From Streptomyces sp. CB00316 (GTDB taxonomy: Bacteria; Actinomycetota; Actinomycetes; Streptomycetales; Streptomycetaceae), in the NCBI RefSeq assembly GCF_001905595.1, contig NZ_LIXI01000008.1:1-64000 (forward strand): a DNA stretch of 64,000 nucleotides, in the 5' to 3' direction. Position 1 is the stretch's first letter. Every line of letters begins with the position of its first letter. Positions 8,872 to 17,144 of the stretch are shown piece by piece. Both the position numbers and the translations under genes were made by a program. The notes below the pieces were generated by a model. It made no database searches. It was not told the origin of the DNA and was given only the letters and a program-made list of their open reading frames with translations.

Positions 8872-10134
8872 GTGCGTACGCCTTGGCGCCACAGATCCCT
8901 CACCTGGCTGGCCGCTGCCGCCTGTCTCACCCTCGCCTCCCTCTCCCCCACCGCCGCGCAGGCCGCCCCGGTCCCGGACTCCGGTACGGTCGCCCCCGCC
9001 GCGGTGACCTTCGACGAGAACTTCGACGGCCCGGCCGGTTCCGGCGTCAACACCTCCAGGTGGCAGCTGGAGACCGGCGACAACGTCAACAACCACGAGC
9101 GGCAGTTCTACACCTCGGGTACGAACAACGCCGCGCTCGACGGTCAGGGCAACCTCGTCATCACGGCGAAGAGAGAGAACCCGGCCAACTACACCTGCTG
9201 GTACGGGCGGTGCGAGTACACCTCGGCCCGACTCAACACGGCCGGGAAGTTCACCGCCCAGTACGGGCGCGTCGAAGCCCGCATGAAGCTCCCGCGCGGC
9301 CAGGGCGTCTGGCCCGCCTTCTGGATGCTCGGCAACGACTTCGGCAACGTCGGCTGGCCCACCTCGGGTGAGATCGACATCATGGAGAACGTCGGCTTCG
9401 AGCCGGGCACCGTACACGGCACGCTGCACGGACCGGGCTACTCCGGCTCCGGCGGCATCGGCGCCGGCTACACCCTGCCCGGCGGCGCGGCCTTCGCGGA
9501 CGCCTTCCACACCTTCGCCATCGACTGGAGCCCCGACTCCATCAGGTGGTCCGTGGACGGGAACGTCTACCAGACCCGCACCCCCGCCGACCTCGGCGGC
9601 CGGCAGTGGGTCTTCAACAAGCCCTTCTTCCTCATCCTGAACCTCGCGGTCGGTGGCTACTGGCCCGGTGACCCCGACGGTTCGACCCGCTTCCCGCAGC
9701 AGCTCGTCGTGGACTACGTGCGCGTGAGCACCGATACCACCACCCCGCCGACCGGCACCAAGACCATCCGGGGCCTCGGCGGAAAGTGCCTCGACGTCGC
9801 GGGTGCCAGCTCCGCCAACGGCACCGCCGTGCAGCTCTACGACTGCAACGGGACGGGCGCCCAGCAGTGGGACGTCCGCTCCGACGGCACCGTCCGGGCC
9901 CTCGGCAAGTGCCTGGACGCCAAGGACGGGGCCACCGCCAACGGCACCCTCGTCCAGCTCTGGGACTGCAACGGGACGGCGGCCCAGCGGTGGGGCATCT
10001 TTACCGCCCGGGACATCGTCTCCATGCCGGCCGACAAGTGCCTCGACGCCACCGGCAACTCCTCCGCCAACGGCACCCGCGCCCAGCTGTGGACCTGCAC
10101 CGGCGCCGCCAACCAGAAGTGGACCGTGGCATGA
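8872..10134 (+). CDS. Secreted GH16 beta-1,3-glucanase (laminarinase) with ricin-type lectin
   Basis: 420 aa, GTG start followed by a signal peptide (residues 1-31, ending AAQA). GH16 catalytic domain about 45-285 with the signature GEIDIMENVG: nucleophile E167, D169 and acid/base E172. Also GRVEARMKLPRGQGVWPAFWMLG and FHTFAIDWSPDSIRW. The motif with an extra methionine marks the laminarinase branch. A TTTPPTGT linker leads to a beta-trefoil (about 297-420) with QQW/QRW/QKW repeats, which should tether the enzyme to sugar polymers. This lectin is homologous to, but clearly diverged from, the two lectins on the left, so it was not part of their recent homogenisation. Confidence 0.93.
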   Translation: MRTPWRHRSLTWLAAAACLTLASLSPTAAQAAPVPDSGTVAPAAVTFDENFDGPAGSGVNTSRWQLETGDNVNNHERQFYTSGTNNAALDGQGNLVITAKRENPANYTCWYGRCEYTSARLNTAGKFTAQYGRVEARMKLPRGQGVWPAFWMLGNDFGNVGWPTSGEIDIMENVGFEPGTVHGTLHGPGYSGSGGIGAGYTLPGGAAFADAFHTFAIDWSPDSIRWSVDGNVYQTRTPADLGGRQWVFNKPFFLILNLAVGGYWPGDPDGSTRFPQQLVVDYVRVSTDTTTPPTGTKTIRGLGGKCLDVAGASSANGTAVQLYDCNGTGAQQWDVRSDGTVRALGKCLDAKDGATANGTLVQLWDCNGTAAQRWGIFTARDIVSMPADKCLDATGNSSANGTRAQLWTCTGAANQKWTVA

Positions 10135-10186
10135 ACGATAGCCCCGCCGGGGCCGGCTTCCGGCGCGCACGCACCGCGCGCTGAAC

Positions 10187-10232
10187 CCGCCCCTGCCCGG
10201 ACGACGGGGCTCCGTCGTCCGGGCAGGGGCGG
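10187..10232. terminator. Strong bidirectional terminator hairpin
   Basis: Perfect 21-bp inverted repeat (10187-10207 with 10212-10232) around a 4-nt loop ggct, exactly between the convergent GH16 and ABC-permease genes. The right arm abuts the permease stop codon region. Confidence 0.88.
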
Positions 10233-11027
10233 TCATCCCGCGTCGCGGTCGAACTTGGCGGCCGACCAGAAGTAGCCGAGCGCGGCGAGCCCCAGGCACC
10301 AGGCGACGGCGAGCCACCCGTCGCCACCGATCTCGCTGCCGAGCAGCAGACCGCGCAGGGTCTCGATGGCGGGGGTGAACGGCTGGTACTCGGCGATCGG
10401 CCGGAACCAGCCGGGCATGGAGCCGACCGGCGTGAAGGCGCTGGAGAGGAGTGGCAGCAGGATCAGTGGCATCGCGTTGTTGCTCGCGGCCTCGGCGTTC
10501 GGGCTGACCAGGCCCATGCCGACCGCGATCCAGGTGAGCGCGGTGGCGAAGAGTACGAGCAGCCCGAATGCCGCCAGCCACTCCAGGGCGGTCGCGTTGG
10601 CGGAACGGAAGCCGATGGCCACGGCGACGACGCCCACGAGGATCACGCTCATGACCGACTGCAGCACGCTGCCGAGGACGTGGCCGACGAGCACCGATGG
10701 GCGGTGGATCGCCATCGTGCGGAAGCGGGCGATGATGCCCTCGGTCATGTCGTTGGACACCGACACGGCGGTGCCGACCACGGTGCTGCCGATCGTCATC
10801 AGCAGCAGGCCCGGGACGACGTACGCGAGGTACGCGGAGCGGTCCGGACCGTCCCCGCCGCCGATGACCGAGCTCATCGCGTCGCCGAAGATGTAGACGA
10901 AGAGCAACAGCAGCACGATCGGCGTGAGCAGTAGGTTCAGGGTGAGGGAGGGATAGCGCCGCGCGTGCAGGAGGTTGCGGCGCAGCATCGTGGACGAGTC
11001 GCGTACGGCGAGGGAGAGAGAGCTCAT
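10233..11027 (-). CDS. ABC-2 type exporter permease (DrrB-like)
   Basis: 264 aa; ATG at 11027 overlaps the ATPase stop by 4 bp (ATGA), giving 1:1 coupling. Six predicted membrane helices, e.g. NLLLTPIVLLLLFVYIFG, YVVPGLLLMTIGSTVVGTA and AFGLLVLFATALTWIAVGMG. The stretch SNDMTEGIIARFRTMAIHR between TM2 and TM3 and the late PGWFRPIAEYQPFTPAIETLR are hallmarks of the DrrB daunorubicin-exporter family. Partner of the DrrA-like ATPase. The substrate is unknown; such pairs often confer antibiotic self-resistance or export lipids. Confidence 0.9.
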   Translation of the reverse strand: MSSLSLAVRDSSTMLRRNLLHARRYPSLTLNLLLTPIVLLLLFVYIFGDAMSSVIGGGDGPDRSAYLAYVVPGLLLMTIGSTVVGTAVSVSNDMTEGIIARFRTMAIHRPSVLVGHVLGSVLQSVMSVILVGVVAVAIGFRSANATALEWLAAFGLLVLFATALTWIAVGMGLVSPNAEAASNNAMPLILLPLLSSAFTPVGSMPGWFRPIAEYQPFTPAIETLRGLLLGSEIGGDGWLAVAWCLGLAALGYFWSAAKFDRDAG

Positions 11028-12040
11028 CGGGCGGTCTCCTTGGGCTGGTCGGGCCGGTCGGTCCGGTCGGGCATCGTGGAGCCGGTCAGGGCGAAGAAGA
11101 CGTCGTCGAGGTCGGGTGTGTGCACGGTCAGTTCGTCCGCCTCGATACCGGCCGAGTCCAGCCGGTCGAGAAGGGCGTGCAGCTCGCGCTGGCCGCCGTC
11201 GCTGGGGATCCGCAGTGTGAGCGCGTCCTCGTCCCGGACGGTGTCGCCGAGCACGGCGGCGGCGCTCCGGTACGCGGCCGGGCCGAGGAAGCGCAGCCGT
11301 ACGTGACCACCGGGGACGAGCTGCTTCAGCTCTTCCACGGTGCCTTCGGCGGCGATCCTCCCGTCGTTGAGCACCGCGATACGGTCGGCGAGCTGGTCGG
11401 CCTCCTCCAGGTACTGGGTGGTGAGGAAGACGGTGGTGCCGGACGCGACGAGCTCGCGGATGATCTGCCACAGGGCGTGCCGGGAGCGCGGGTCCAGGCC
11501 GGTGGTCGGCTCGTCGAGGAAGATGATCCTCGGGGCGCCGACGAGGGTCATGGCGATGTCGAGGCGGCGCTTCATTCCGCCGGAGTAGCTCTGCGCGGGT
11601 CTCCTCGCGGCGTCGGTGAGGCCGAACCGCTCCAGCAGTTCCGCCGCGATCCGGCGCCCCTCGCGTCCCGGCAGGTGGTGCAGGTCCGCCATGAGGAGCA
11701 TGTTCTCCTCGCCGGTGATCAGCCCGTCCACGGCGGAGAACTGCCCGGTGACGCCGATCGCGGCCCGTACCCCGTCAGGGGAGGCGGTGATGTCGTGGCC
11801 CGCGACCTGGGCCTGTCCCCCGTCGGCGGTGATGAGCGTGGAGAGGATCTTGACGAGGGTGGTCTTGCCGGCGCCGTTCGGCCCGAGCAGTGCGAACACC
11901 GATCCTGCCGGGATGTGCAGATCGACGCCGTCGAGGACGGTGTGGCCGCCGTACGCCTTGCGCAGACCGATGGCGGAGACCGCGGGCGGTCGCGGATGAA
12001 CGCCGCCCCTGTTGGATGTGGGCATGACAGGTAGGGACAT
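11024..12040 (-). CDS. ABC transporter ATP-binding protein (DrrA-like)
   Basis: 338 aa; ATG at 12040 preceded by GGGGAG. Walker A GPNGAGKTT (about residues 54-62), Q-loop TGQFSAVD, signature YSGGMKRRLD, Walker B IIFLDEPTTGLDP, switch TTQYLEEAD. The C-terminal 100 residues form the DrrA-type extension that docks the permease. Overlaps the permease gene and lies 86 bp downstream of the DUF4097 gene, so the three probably form one transcription unit. Confidence 0.93.
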   Translation of the reverse strand: MSLPVMPTSNRGGVHPRPPAVSAIGLRKAYGGHTVLDGVDLHIPAGSVFALLGPNGAGKTTLVKILSTLITADGGQAQVAGHDITASPDGVRAAIGVTGQFSAVDGLITGEENMLLMADLHHLPGREGRRIAAELLERFGLTDAARRPAQSYSGGMKRRLDIAMTLVGAPRIIFLDEPTTGLDPRSRHALWQIIRELVASGTTVFLTTQYLEEADQLADRIAVLNDGRIAAEGTVEELKQLVPGGHVRLRFLGPAAYRSAAAVLGDTVRDEDALTLRIPSDGGQRELHALLDRLDSAGIEADELTVHTPDLDDVFFALTGSTMPDRTDRPDQPKETAR

Positions 12041-12126
12041 GGGGTTCTCCCCTTCGCGTGCGAATGATGCGGAAAGCGGTGGCTGGAGGGGGAAGCCGGC
12101 GAGCCCTTGGCGCGGCTCCCGCCGGG

Positions 12127-12969
12127 TCAGCGCTTGGCGCGGCGGACGTCGATGTTGCCGTACCGGGTGCGGGCGCGGATCCTGACGGTGTCCGCGCCCT
12201 CATCCGGGGCCTTCGACTCGGTCAGCGTGTTGCGCACCTGGCCGGAGTCCGAGCTGACGTCGAGCCAGGCGGCGGTGCCCTCGCGGACGCCGACCTCGAT
12301 GGCACCGTAGGAGGTCTCCAACTGCACCGCCCCGCGGGACACTTCGGCGACACGCAGGGTGCCGTTGGCAGCGGTGGCGGCGACCGGGCCCTCGGCGCGC
12401 GCGATGATGATGTCGCCATTGGCTCCGCTCACCCGCAGGTCGCCCCTGGCCGTCTCGACGCTCGTGGTGCCGTGCGAGTTCTTCAGGACGGCGGGGCCGT
12501 CCACGAGGCCGACGCGCACGCTCCCGGAACTGGTGGTGATCTCGGCCGCGCCCTCGACCCGGTCCACGGTGATCGAGCCGTGCGACGCGGTCAGCTTCAG
12601 CGGGCCGGTCGTGTCGAGACGCACATCGCCGGACGACGTCTTCACGCGGACCTCGCCGAGTCGGCCCTCGCCGAGCACCTGGAGCCAGGCACCGGTCACC
12701 TCGACGCGTGATCCCGCGGGCAGTCCGACCGTCACATCGACGGTGCCGGTGCGGCCGAGCAGTCCGGGCTTGGGCGTCCTCACGGCGAGCGCGCCGCCCG
12801 CGTACGTCACCCCGGTCTGACCGGCCGTCCGCACGTCCTGGTCCCGCTTCGGGTCCCGGGGCCGTACGTCCACGATGGTGGCGGGTCCGTCGCCCGCGGT
12901 GAACTGGATGGAGCCGACCTCCACGTGCGCGGTGACGGAGATCGGTTCGGGAGTGTCGAAAGTAGGCAT
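12127..12969 (-). CDS. DUF4097 beta-strand repeat protein
   Basis: 280 aa, no signal peptide or membrane helix. From about residue 60 to 270 it is a series of short repeated beta-strand units of the type VDGPAVLKNSHGTTSVETARGDLRVSGANG, the right-handed repeat pattern of DUF4097 (DUF4098) proteins. In actinobacteria such proteins are often encoded beside ABC exporters and small regulators, as here. Function unknown; a cytoplasmic sensor or scaffold for the exporter is only a guess. Confidence 0.85.
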   Translation of the reverse strand: MPTFDTPEPISVTAHVEVGSIQFTAGDGPATIVDVRPRDPKRDQDVRTAGQTGVTYAGGALAVRTPKPGLLGRTGTVDVTVGLPAGSRVEVTGAWLQVLGEGRLGEVRVKTSSGDVRLDTTGPLKLTASHGSITVDRVEGAAEITTSSGSVRVGLVDGPAVLKNSHGTTSVETARGDLRVSGANGDIIIARAEGPVAATAANGTLRVAEVSRGAVQLETSYGAIEVGVREGTAAWLDVSSDSGQVRNTLTESKAPDEGADTVRIRARTRYGNIDVRRAKR

Positions 12970-13068
12970 GGCTGTGCCGTCCTCGTGGGTGCTGGGGACG
13001 TCCCCGCTGGTGGGACGTGGTGTGTACGTGCAGTGGTACGGAGCGGCAGGGGTACGGAGCCGGGGCGG

Positions 13069-13581
13069 CTAGCGCACCCAGCCCGTGAAGCTCTGCCCGA
13101 CGGCCCGGGTCCTCTCCGTCGTACGCGGCCGGGCACCGCCGTCGACCGCGGACGCCACCGCCCGGACCAGCCACGCGTTGACCGACAGCCCTTCACCGGC
13201 CGCGGACTCCTCGGCACGGGCCTTGAGGCGGGCCGGCAGACGCAGATTGACCCGGGCGACGGCGCCTTCGTCACCGTCGGCCGGGACCTTGAGCGGCTGG
13301 GCGGGCCCGGTCGGTTCCGCGGTGACCCCGTCGCCGGTCTGCGGCAGTGTCACCACGAAGTCGGGGTCCAGCCCGCGCAGCCGCACATCGACCGAACCGG
13401 GGGCGAGTTCGCGCGTGACCTCGTCCATCGCGGCGGAGAGCACATGGAGCATGGTCAGCCTGGTCGCCGACTCCAGAGGGGCGGTGAGCCTCTCCGCCAG
13501 CGCACGGGCTTCGTCGCCACCGGCTTCGGCGGCCACCGCGAGTTCACGGCGGAGGGAGTCGACATAGGGGGTGAGATCCAT
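13069..13581 (-). CDS. HicB-like ribbon-helix-helix protein, putative autoregulator
   Basis: 170 aa. The C-terminal part (about 115-160, ARVNLRLPARLKARAEESAA then LSVNAWLVRAVASAV) is a ribbon-helix-helix DNA-binding motif: one beta strand followed by two helices. The N-terminal part resembles HicB-type partners with a helical region. No HicA-like toxin gene adjoins it; the next gene downstream is DUF4097, 99 bp away. It is read leftward from a promoter region filled with ATGRCGCCA repeats, one of which covers its own start codon, suggesting tight self-repression and perhaps control of the DUF4097-drrAB genes. Confidence 0.8.
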   Translation of the reverse strand: MDLTPYVDSLRRELAVAAEAGGDEARALAERLTAPLESATRLTMLHVLSAAMDEVTRELAPGSVDVRLRGLDPDFVVTLPQTGDGVTAEPTGPAQPLKVPADGDEGAVARVNLRLPARLKARAEESAAGEGLSVNAWLVRAVASAVDGGARPRTTERTRAVGQSFTGWVR

Positions 13582-13675
13582 GACGCCATAGTGACATCAA
13601 AATGGCGCCACTGGCAAGCCTTTATGGTGCTACCCAGCACCACATGGCGCCACGGTGCCTGCTCATGACGCCACG
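13580..13675. repeat. Five direct repeats of ATGRYGCYAY spaced 20-22 bp (operator array)
   Basis: Copies begin at 13580 (ATGACGCCAT), 13602 (ATGGCGCCAC), 13624 (ATGGTGCTAC, degenerate), 13644 (ATGGCGCCAC) and 13665 (ATGACGCCAC). Spacings are 22, 22, 20 and 21 bp, about two helical turns, so all copies face the same side of the DNA. Two copies contain the palindrome TGGCGCCA. The array fills the start region of the HicB-like gene and lies upstream of the DoxX-like gene. Confidence 0.8.
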
Positions 13676-13782
13676 CGGCGCCAGACGGGGCAGGAGGGGA
13701 GGCCCTCTGCGAACTGCCGCCGAACGACGGACGCCGGGCATGGAAGCGTGTGCTTCTCCGCATCGCGGGGCAGCCGACCGTC

Positions 13783-14352
13783 ATGACTGTTCTGCGCAAA
13801 GTCGCCCGACCCCTGCTGGCCTCGATGTTCGTCAATGGCGGATACGACGCGGTGCGCGATCCCGCGCCCCTGGTCCCTGTCGCCGAACCCGTGACCGATC
13901 GCGTCTCCTCGGCGATCGGACGGCGGACGTCCCTGTTGCCGGAAGACCCCGAGAGCCTCGTACGCCTCAACGGCGCGGTACAGCTCGGTGCGGGCATCTT
14001 GCTCGCGCTGGGGCGCGCACCCCGGCTGGCCTCGGCGGCTCTCGCCGTGTCCCTGGTGCCGACCACCCTGGCCGCCCACCGCTTCTGGACGATCGAGGAC
14101 CCGGAGAAGCGCTCGGCTCAGCGGATCCAGTTCCTCAAGAACGCGTCCCTGCTCGGCGGGCTCCTCATCGCCGCCGCGGACACCCACGGCAAACCCTCGC
14201 TCGCCTACCGCACCCGCCACGCCACCGGTCATGCCTCCGACGCCGTCGCCCACCAGGCGCACGCTGCCGTCGGCCGGGTCGGCGACGTAGCGAGCAGTGC
14301 CGTGGAGAGCGTCACGGACGCCGTCGAAGCGGCCCGCAAGCATCTGCCGTGA
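13783..14352 (+). CDS. DoxX-family membrane protein
   Basis: 189 aa from ATG 13783 (MTVLRKVARPLLASMFVNGGYDA); a GTG at 13750 with a nearby GGAAG would add 11 residues and cannot be excluded. Membrane segments around residues 8-25, 70-90, 92-110 and 135-150 match the four-helix DoxX layout, including GAVQLGAGILLALGR and a C-terminal tail of about 45 residues rich in Ala/His. DoxX proteins are membrane proteins linked to redox or thiol stress in actinobacteria. The gene is divergent from the HicB-like gene and shares its repeat-rich upstream region. Confidence 0.82.
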   Translation: MTVLRKVARPLLASMFVNGGYDAVRDPAPLVPVAEPVTDRVSSAIGRRTSLLPEDPESLVRLNGAVQLGAGILLALGRAPRLASAALAVSLVPTTLAAHRFWTIEDPEKRSAQRIQFLKNASLLGGLLIAAADTHGKPSLAYRTRHATGHASDAVAHQAHAAVGRVGDVASSAVESVTDAVEAARKHLP

Positions 14353-14354
14353 CC

Positions 14355-14403
14355 TCGGGTACGCCGTCGGCCGGTGAAGGCGACACGCCGACGGCGTACC
14401 CGA
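14355..14403 (+). terminator. Terminator of the DoxX gene
   Basis: Perfect 17-bp inverted repeat (14355-14371 with 14387-14403) with a 15-nt loop, starting 3 bp after the stop codon. Confidence 0.78.
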
Positions 14404-14721
14404 AGGTGGTCCAGACGGCTCCCAGCCGTGCGGGCGATCGGCCACCGAGCCGGTCGACGGCGCGGGCCGTTCTTTCGTCGCCAGGAGGAAGACGACCAGT
14501 TGCTACGCGCCCTCGGGGGACTTCGAGGGTCGCGCGGATCAGCTCCCGTTCGCATCGGGACGGACGGTGGAGCCGCCGAGGCTCTCGTCTCGGAACCACG
14601 TGCCGGTTCAGACGGCGCGTGAACTCGGGGCCCGCGGCGGGGTGAGCTCGGCGGTGAACCACTCGCAAGCTCGCCGCCGAAGGCCCGTGCCACAGTGCGA
14701 AGGCCCGCTCGCCCGCGGGGG
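14404..14721. other. 318-bp gap without a recognisable gene
   Basis: Convergent gap between the DoxX (+) and FBP-domain (-) genes. Open frames on both strands translate to Arg/Pro-rich sequence with no domain. I cannot exclude a decayed gene on the minus strand. Confidence 0.45.
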
Positions 14722-15213
14722 TCATCCGGTCACCTTGGCGATGAACGCGGCGAGATTCGCCACGGTCCGCCGAATCTGCTCCTCCAGGGTGAGCGACTCG
14801 CTGAGCCGTGCACCGATGCCCGCGTCCTTCTTTCCGCGTACGTAGAGCGAGCAGGCGAGGTCGCTGCACATGTAGGCGCCGACCGAGTTCCCCTGCTGGC
14901 CGGCCTTCCCGGACCTGGGGGCCACCAGCAGGGAGACGCCTCCGGTGTGGACGGTCACGCACATCGAGCACATGCTGCGGCGGGTCTGCCAGGAGCCCGC
15001 GTCCGAGGAGCGCAGCTGGATGCCGATGGGACGGTCGCCCCAGCCGGCCACGAGGTACGCCCGGTCGGGGGCCTGGGGGTCGCGCCAGCCCAGGAAGTCC
15101 AGGTCGCCCCAGGGCCGTTCGGCCAGATCGCGGGGGATGTTGAGGCGCTTGGCCTCGCCCTTGGTGCAGTTCACGAAGGCGTTACGGATCTCTTGCTCGG
15201 TCAGCGGCTTCAT
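14722..15213 (-). CDS. FBP-domain zinc-finger protein
   Basis: 163 aa from ATG 15213 (MKPLTEQEIRNAFVNCTKGEAKR); the longer frame would run through the operator. It fits the actinobacterial FBP family (fibronectin-binding-like, treble-clef zinc finger at the C-terminus): DFLGWRDPQAPDRAYLV in the middle, then CSMC and CSDLAC as the likely zinc ligands. A role in translation or ribosome binding has been suggested for related folds; nothing here proves it. Divergent from the TetR gene, with one shared operator. Confidence 0.83.
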   Translation of the reverse strand: MKPLTEQEIRNAFVNCTKGEAKRLNIPRDLAERPWGDLDFLGWRDPQAPDRAYLVAGWGDRPIGIQLRSSDAGSWQTRRSMCSMCVTVHTGGVSLLVAPRSGKAGQQGNSVGAYMCSDLACSLYVRGKKDAGIGARLSESLTLEEQIRRTVANLAAFIAKVTG

Positions 15214-15226
15214 GACAGTCACGCTA

Positions 15227-15251
15227 ATTTGCCTAAAATTATTAGGCAAAT
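15227..15251. promoter_or_regulatory. 25-bp TetR-type operator in the divergent FBP/tetR promoter
   Basis: ATTTGCCTAA (15227-15236) and TTAGGCAAAT (15242-15251) form perfect 10-bp arms around a 5-bp centre. The AT-rich site lies 14 bp from the FBP start and 45 bp from the tetR start. A partial third half (CTTAGGTAAT) follows at about 15261. Expected to be bound by the adjacent TetR protein to control both genes. Confidence 0.78.
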
Positions 15252-15295
15252 GTATATTCTCTTAGGTAATCACGGGGAAGTGTTCGGAGGGTGCC

Positions 15296-15868
15296 ATGGC
15301 GAAGGCAGGACCGGCCGCGGAGCGCGTGGTGAGAGTGGGGGCCGACCTCGCGGACGAGATCGGCTTCGAGCAGGTGACCCCATCCGAGCTCGCCCGGCAA
15401 TTGGGCGTCAGGACCGCGAGCCTGTACTCGCACGTCAAGAACGCCCACGACCTCAAGACGAAGATCGCACTGCTCGCTCTGGAGGAGCTCGCCGACGTGG
15501 CGGCCGCCGCGATCGCCGGGCGGGCCGGCAAGGACGCTCTCAGCGCCTTCGCCAACGCGTACCGCGGCTACGCCCTCCAGCATCCCGGACGCTTCGCCGC
15601 AGCACAGTTCCGACTCGACGCGGATGCGGCAGCCGCCAGCGCCGGCGTACGGCATTCCCAGATGATGCGGGCCATCCTGCGCGGCTACGAGCTGGACGAG
15701 ACCCAGCAGACGCATGCCGTACGGCTGCTCGGCAGCGTCTTCAGCGGATACGTCGGCCTGGAGGCGGCCGGCGGCTTCAGCCACAGCTCCCCCGTCTCCC
15801 AGGAGAGCTGGACCGAGATCCTCGGCGCACTCGACGCCCTGCTGCGCAACTGGCCCGCCCCCTCCTGA
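15296..15868 (+). CDS. TetR/AcrR-family regulator (WHG/TetR_C_33-type)
   Basis: 190 aa; ATG 15296 preceded by CGGAGGGTGCC. N-terminal helix-turn-helix about residues 8-55 (FEQVTPSELARQLGVRTASLYSHVKN). The C-terminal ligand domain contains ALSAFANAYRGYALQHPGRF and LLGSVFSGYVGLEAAGGF, typical of WHG-domain TetR proteins. Likely represses itself and the FBP gene through the palindrome between them; the SGNH gene starts 27 bp after its stop and may be co-transcribed. Confidence 0.9.
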   Translation: MAKAGPAAERVVRVGADLADEIGFEQVTPSELARQLGVRTASLYSHVKNAHDLKTKIALLALEELADVAAAAIAGRAGKDALSAFANAYRGYALQHPGRFAAAQFRLDADAAAASAGVRHSQMMRAILRGYELDETQQTHAVRLLGSVFSGYVGLEAAGGFSHSSPVSQESWTEILGALDALLRNWPAPS

Positions 15869-15895
15869 CCCCTACCCGCGAGGAGAGTCCAGAAG

Positions 15896-17080
15896 ATGAA
15901 CACCCGGCACGAGTGGACCGTCACCCCCATCACCCTCGACTTCCTGCGCGGCGCCCTCGACCTGGAGCGCACCGAACGCGGCGTACTGCCCCACCGGCTG
16001 CCCGCCCACGCCCGTGAACAGATCCCCGACGGACAGCTGGCCACGGCCGAGTCGCAGCCCTCCGGGGTCCGGCTGGCCTTCCACAGCCGGGCCACCGCCG
16101 TCGAGCTGGACGTCGTCGCCACCAAGCGGGTCTACCCGGGAGCGCCGTCGAGTCCCGACGGGGTGTACGAGCTCCTCGTGGACGGTCACCTCGCGGGCCG
16201 GGCGAGTGCGCCCGACGGCGACACGGTCACCCTCGACCTGGCCTCGGGGACCGCGCACACCCGCCCAGGTCCCGTGGAGACCCTGCGGTTCACCGGCCTG
16301 CCGGACGACGAGAAGCGCATCGAGATCTGGCTGCCGCACGACGAGACCACCCAGCTGGTCGCCCTGCGCACCGACGCGCCCGTCCGCGCCCCGCGGCCGA
16401 GCGGCCGGCCGGTCTGGCTGCACCACGGCAGTTCCATCAGCCACGGTTCCAACGCCGCCACCCCGACCGGCACCTGGCCGGCCCTGGCGGCGGCTCTCGG
16501 CGGGGCCGAACTGATCAACCTGGGGTTCGGCGGCAGCGCCCTCCTCGACCCCTTCACCGCCCGTGCCATACGGGACACCGCCGCCGACCTGATCAGCGTC
16601 AAGATCGGCATCAACCTCGTCAACGCCGACCTGATGCGGCTGCGCGCCTTCGGCCCGGCCGTCCACGGGTTCCTCGACACCATCCGCGAGGGGCACCCCA
16701 CCACGCCCCTGCTGGTCGTCTCGCCGATCCACTGCCCCATCCACGAGAACACGCCCGGCCCGTGCGCCCCGGACTTCAGCGCGATGAGCGAGGGGCGGCT
16801 ACGGTTCATCGCCACCGGGAATCCCGCGGAGACCGCCGCCGGGAAGCTGACGCTCACCGTCATCCGGGACGAGCTGGCCCGGCTCGTCGGACAGCGCGCC
16901 GCCACCGATCCCCACCTGCACCACCTCGACGGCCTCGCCCTCTACGACGCGACCGACCACGCCGAACTGCCGCTCCCCGACGACCTGCACCCGGACCCCG
17001 CCACCCACCGGCGTATCGCCGAGCGCTTCGCCGGCCTCGCGTTCGGCGACGGCGGGCCCTTCGCAGCGGAGAACCGCTGA
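15896..17080 (+). CDS. GDSL/SGNH-type esterase (two-domain, CE2-like layout)
   Basis: 394 aa; ATG with GAGGAGAGTCCAGAAG upstream. N-terminal beta domain (about 1-180) and SGNH hydrolase domain (about 180-390). Block I GSSISHGS (catalytic Ser), block II LGFGGSALLDP (oxyanion Gly), block III KIGINLVNAD (Asn), block V DDLHPDPATHRR (catalytic Asp and His). No signal peptide, so intracellular. Likely deacetylates or de-esterifies a small carbohydrate-type ester. Regulated with the upstream tetR if they share a transcript. Confidence 0.87.
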   Translation: MNTRHEWTVTPITLDFLRGALDLERTERGVLPHRLPAHAREQIPDGQLATAESQPSGVRLAFHSRATAVELDVVATKRVYPGAPSSPDGVYELLVDGHLAGRASAPDGDTVTLDLASGTAHTRPGPVETLRFTGLPDDEKRIEIWLPHDETTQLVALRTDAPVRAPRPSGRPVWLHHGSSISHGSNAATPTGTWPALAAALGGAELINLGFGGSALLDPFTARAIRDTAADLISVKIGINLVNADLMRLRAFGPAVHGFLDTIREGHPTTPLLVVSPIHCPIHENTPGPCAPDFSAMSEGRLRFIATGNPAETAAGKLTLTVIRDELARLVGQRAATDPHLHHLDGLALYDATDHAELPLPDDLHPDPATHRRIAERFAGLAFGDGGPFAAENR

Positions 17081-17144
17081 CCCCGGGAGGCCGGCCCCAG
17101 GGGGCGGCCCCCGCTGCGTCACGGGGCGGTGGAGCGGCGGCACG

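Noticed and set aside
8839..8874. Alternative start of the GH16 gene at ATG 8862
   Set aside because: It is in another frame; only GTG 8872 opens the signal peptide and the GH16 domain.
13069..13581. HicAB toxin-antitoxin system
   Set aside because: The RHH protein resembles HicB-type regulators, but no small HicA-like toxin gene lies on either side.
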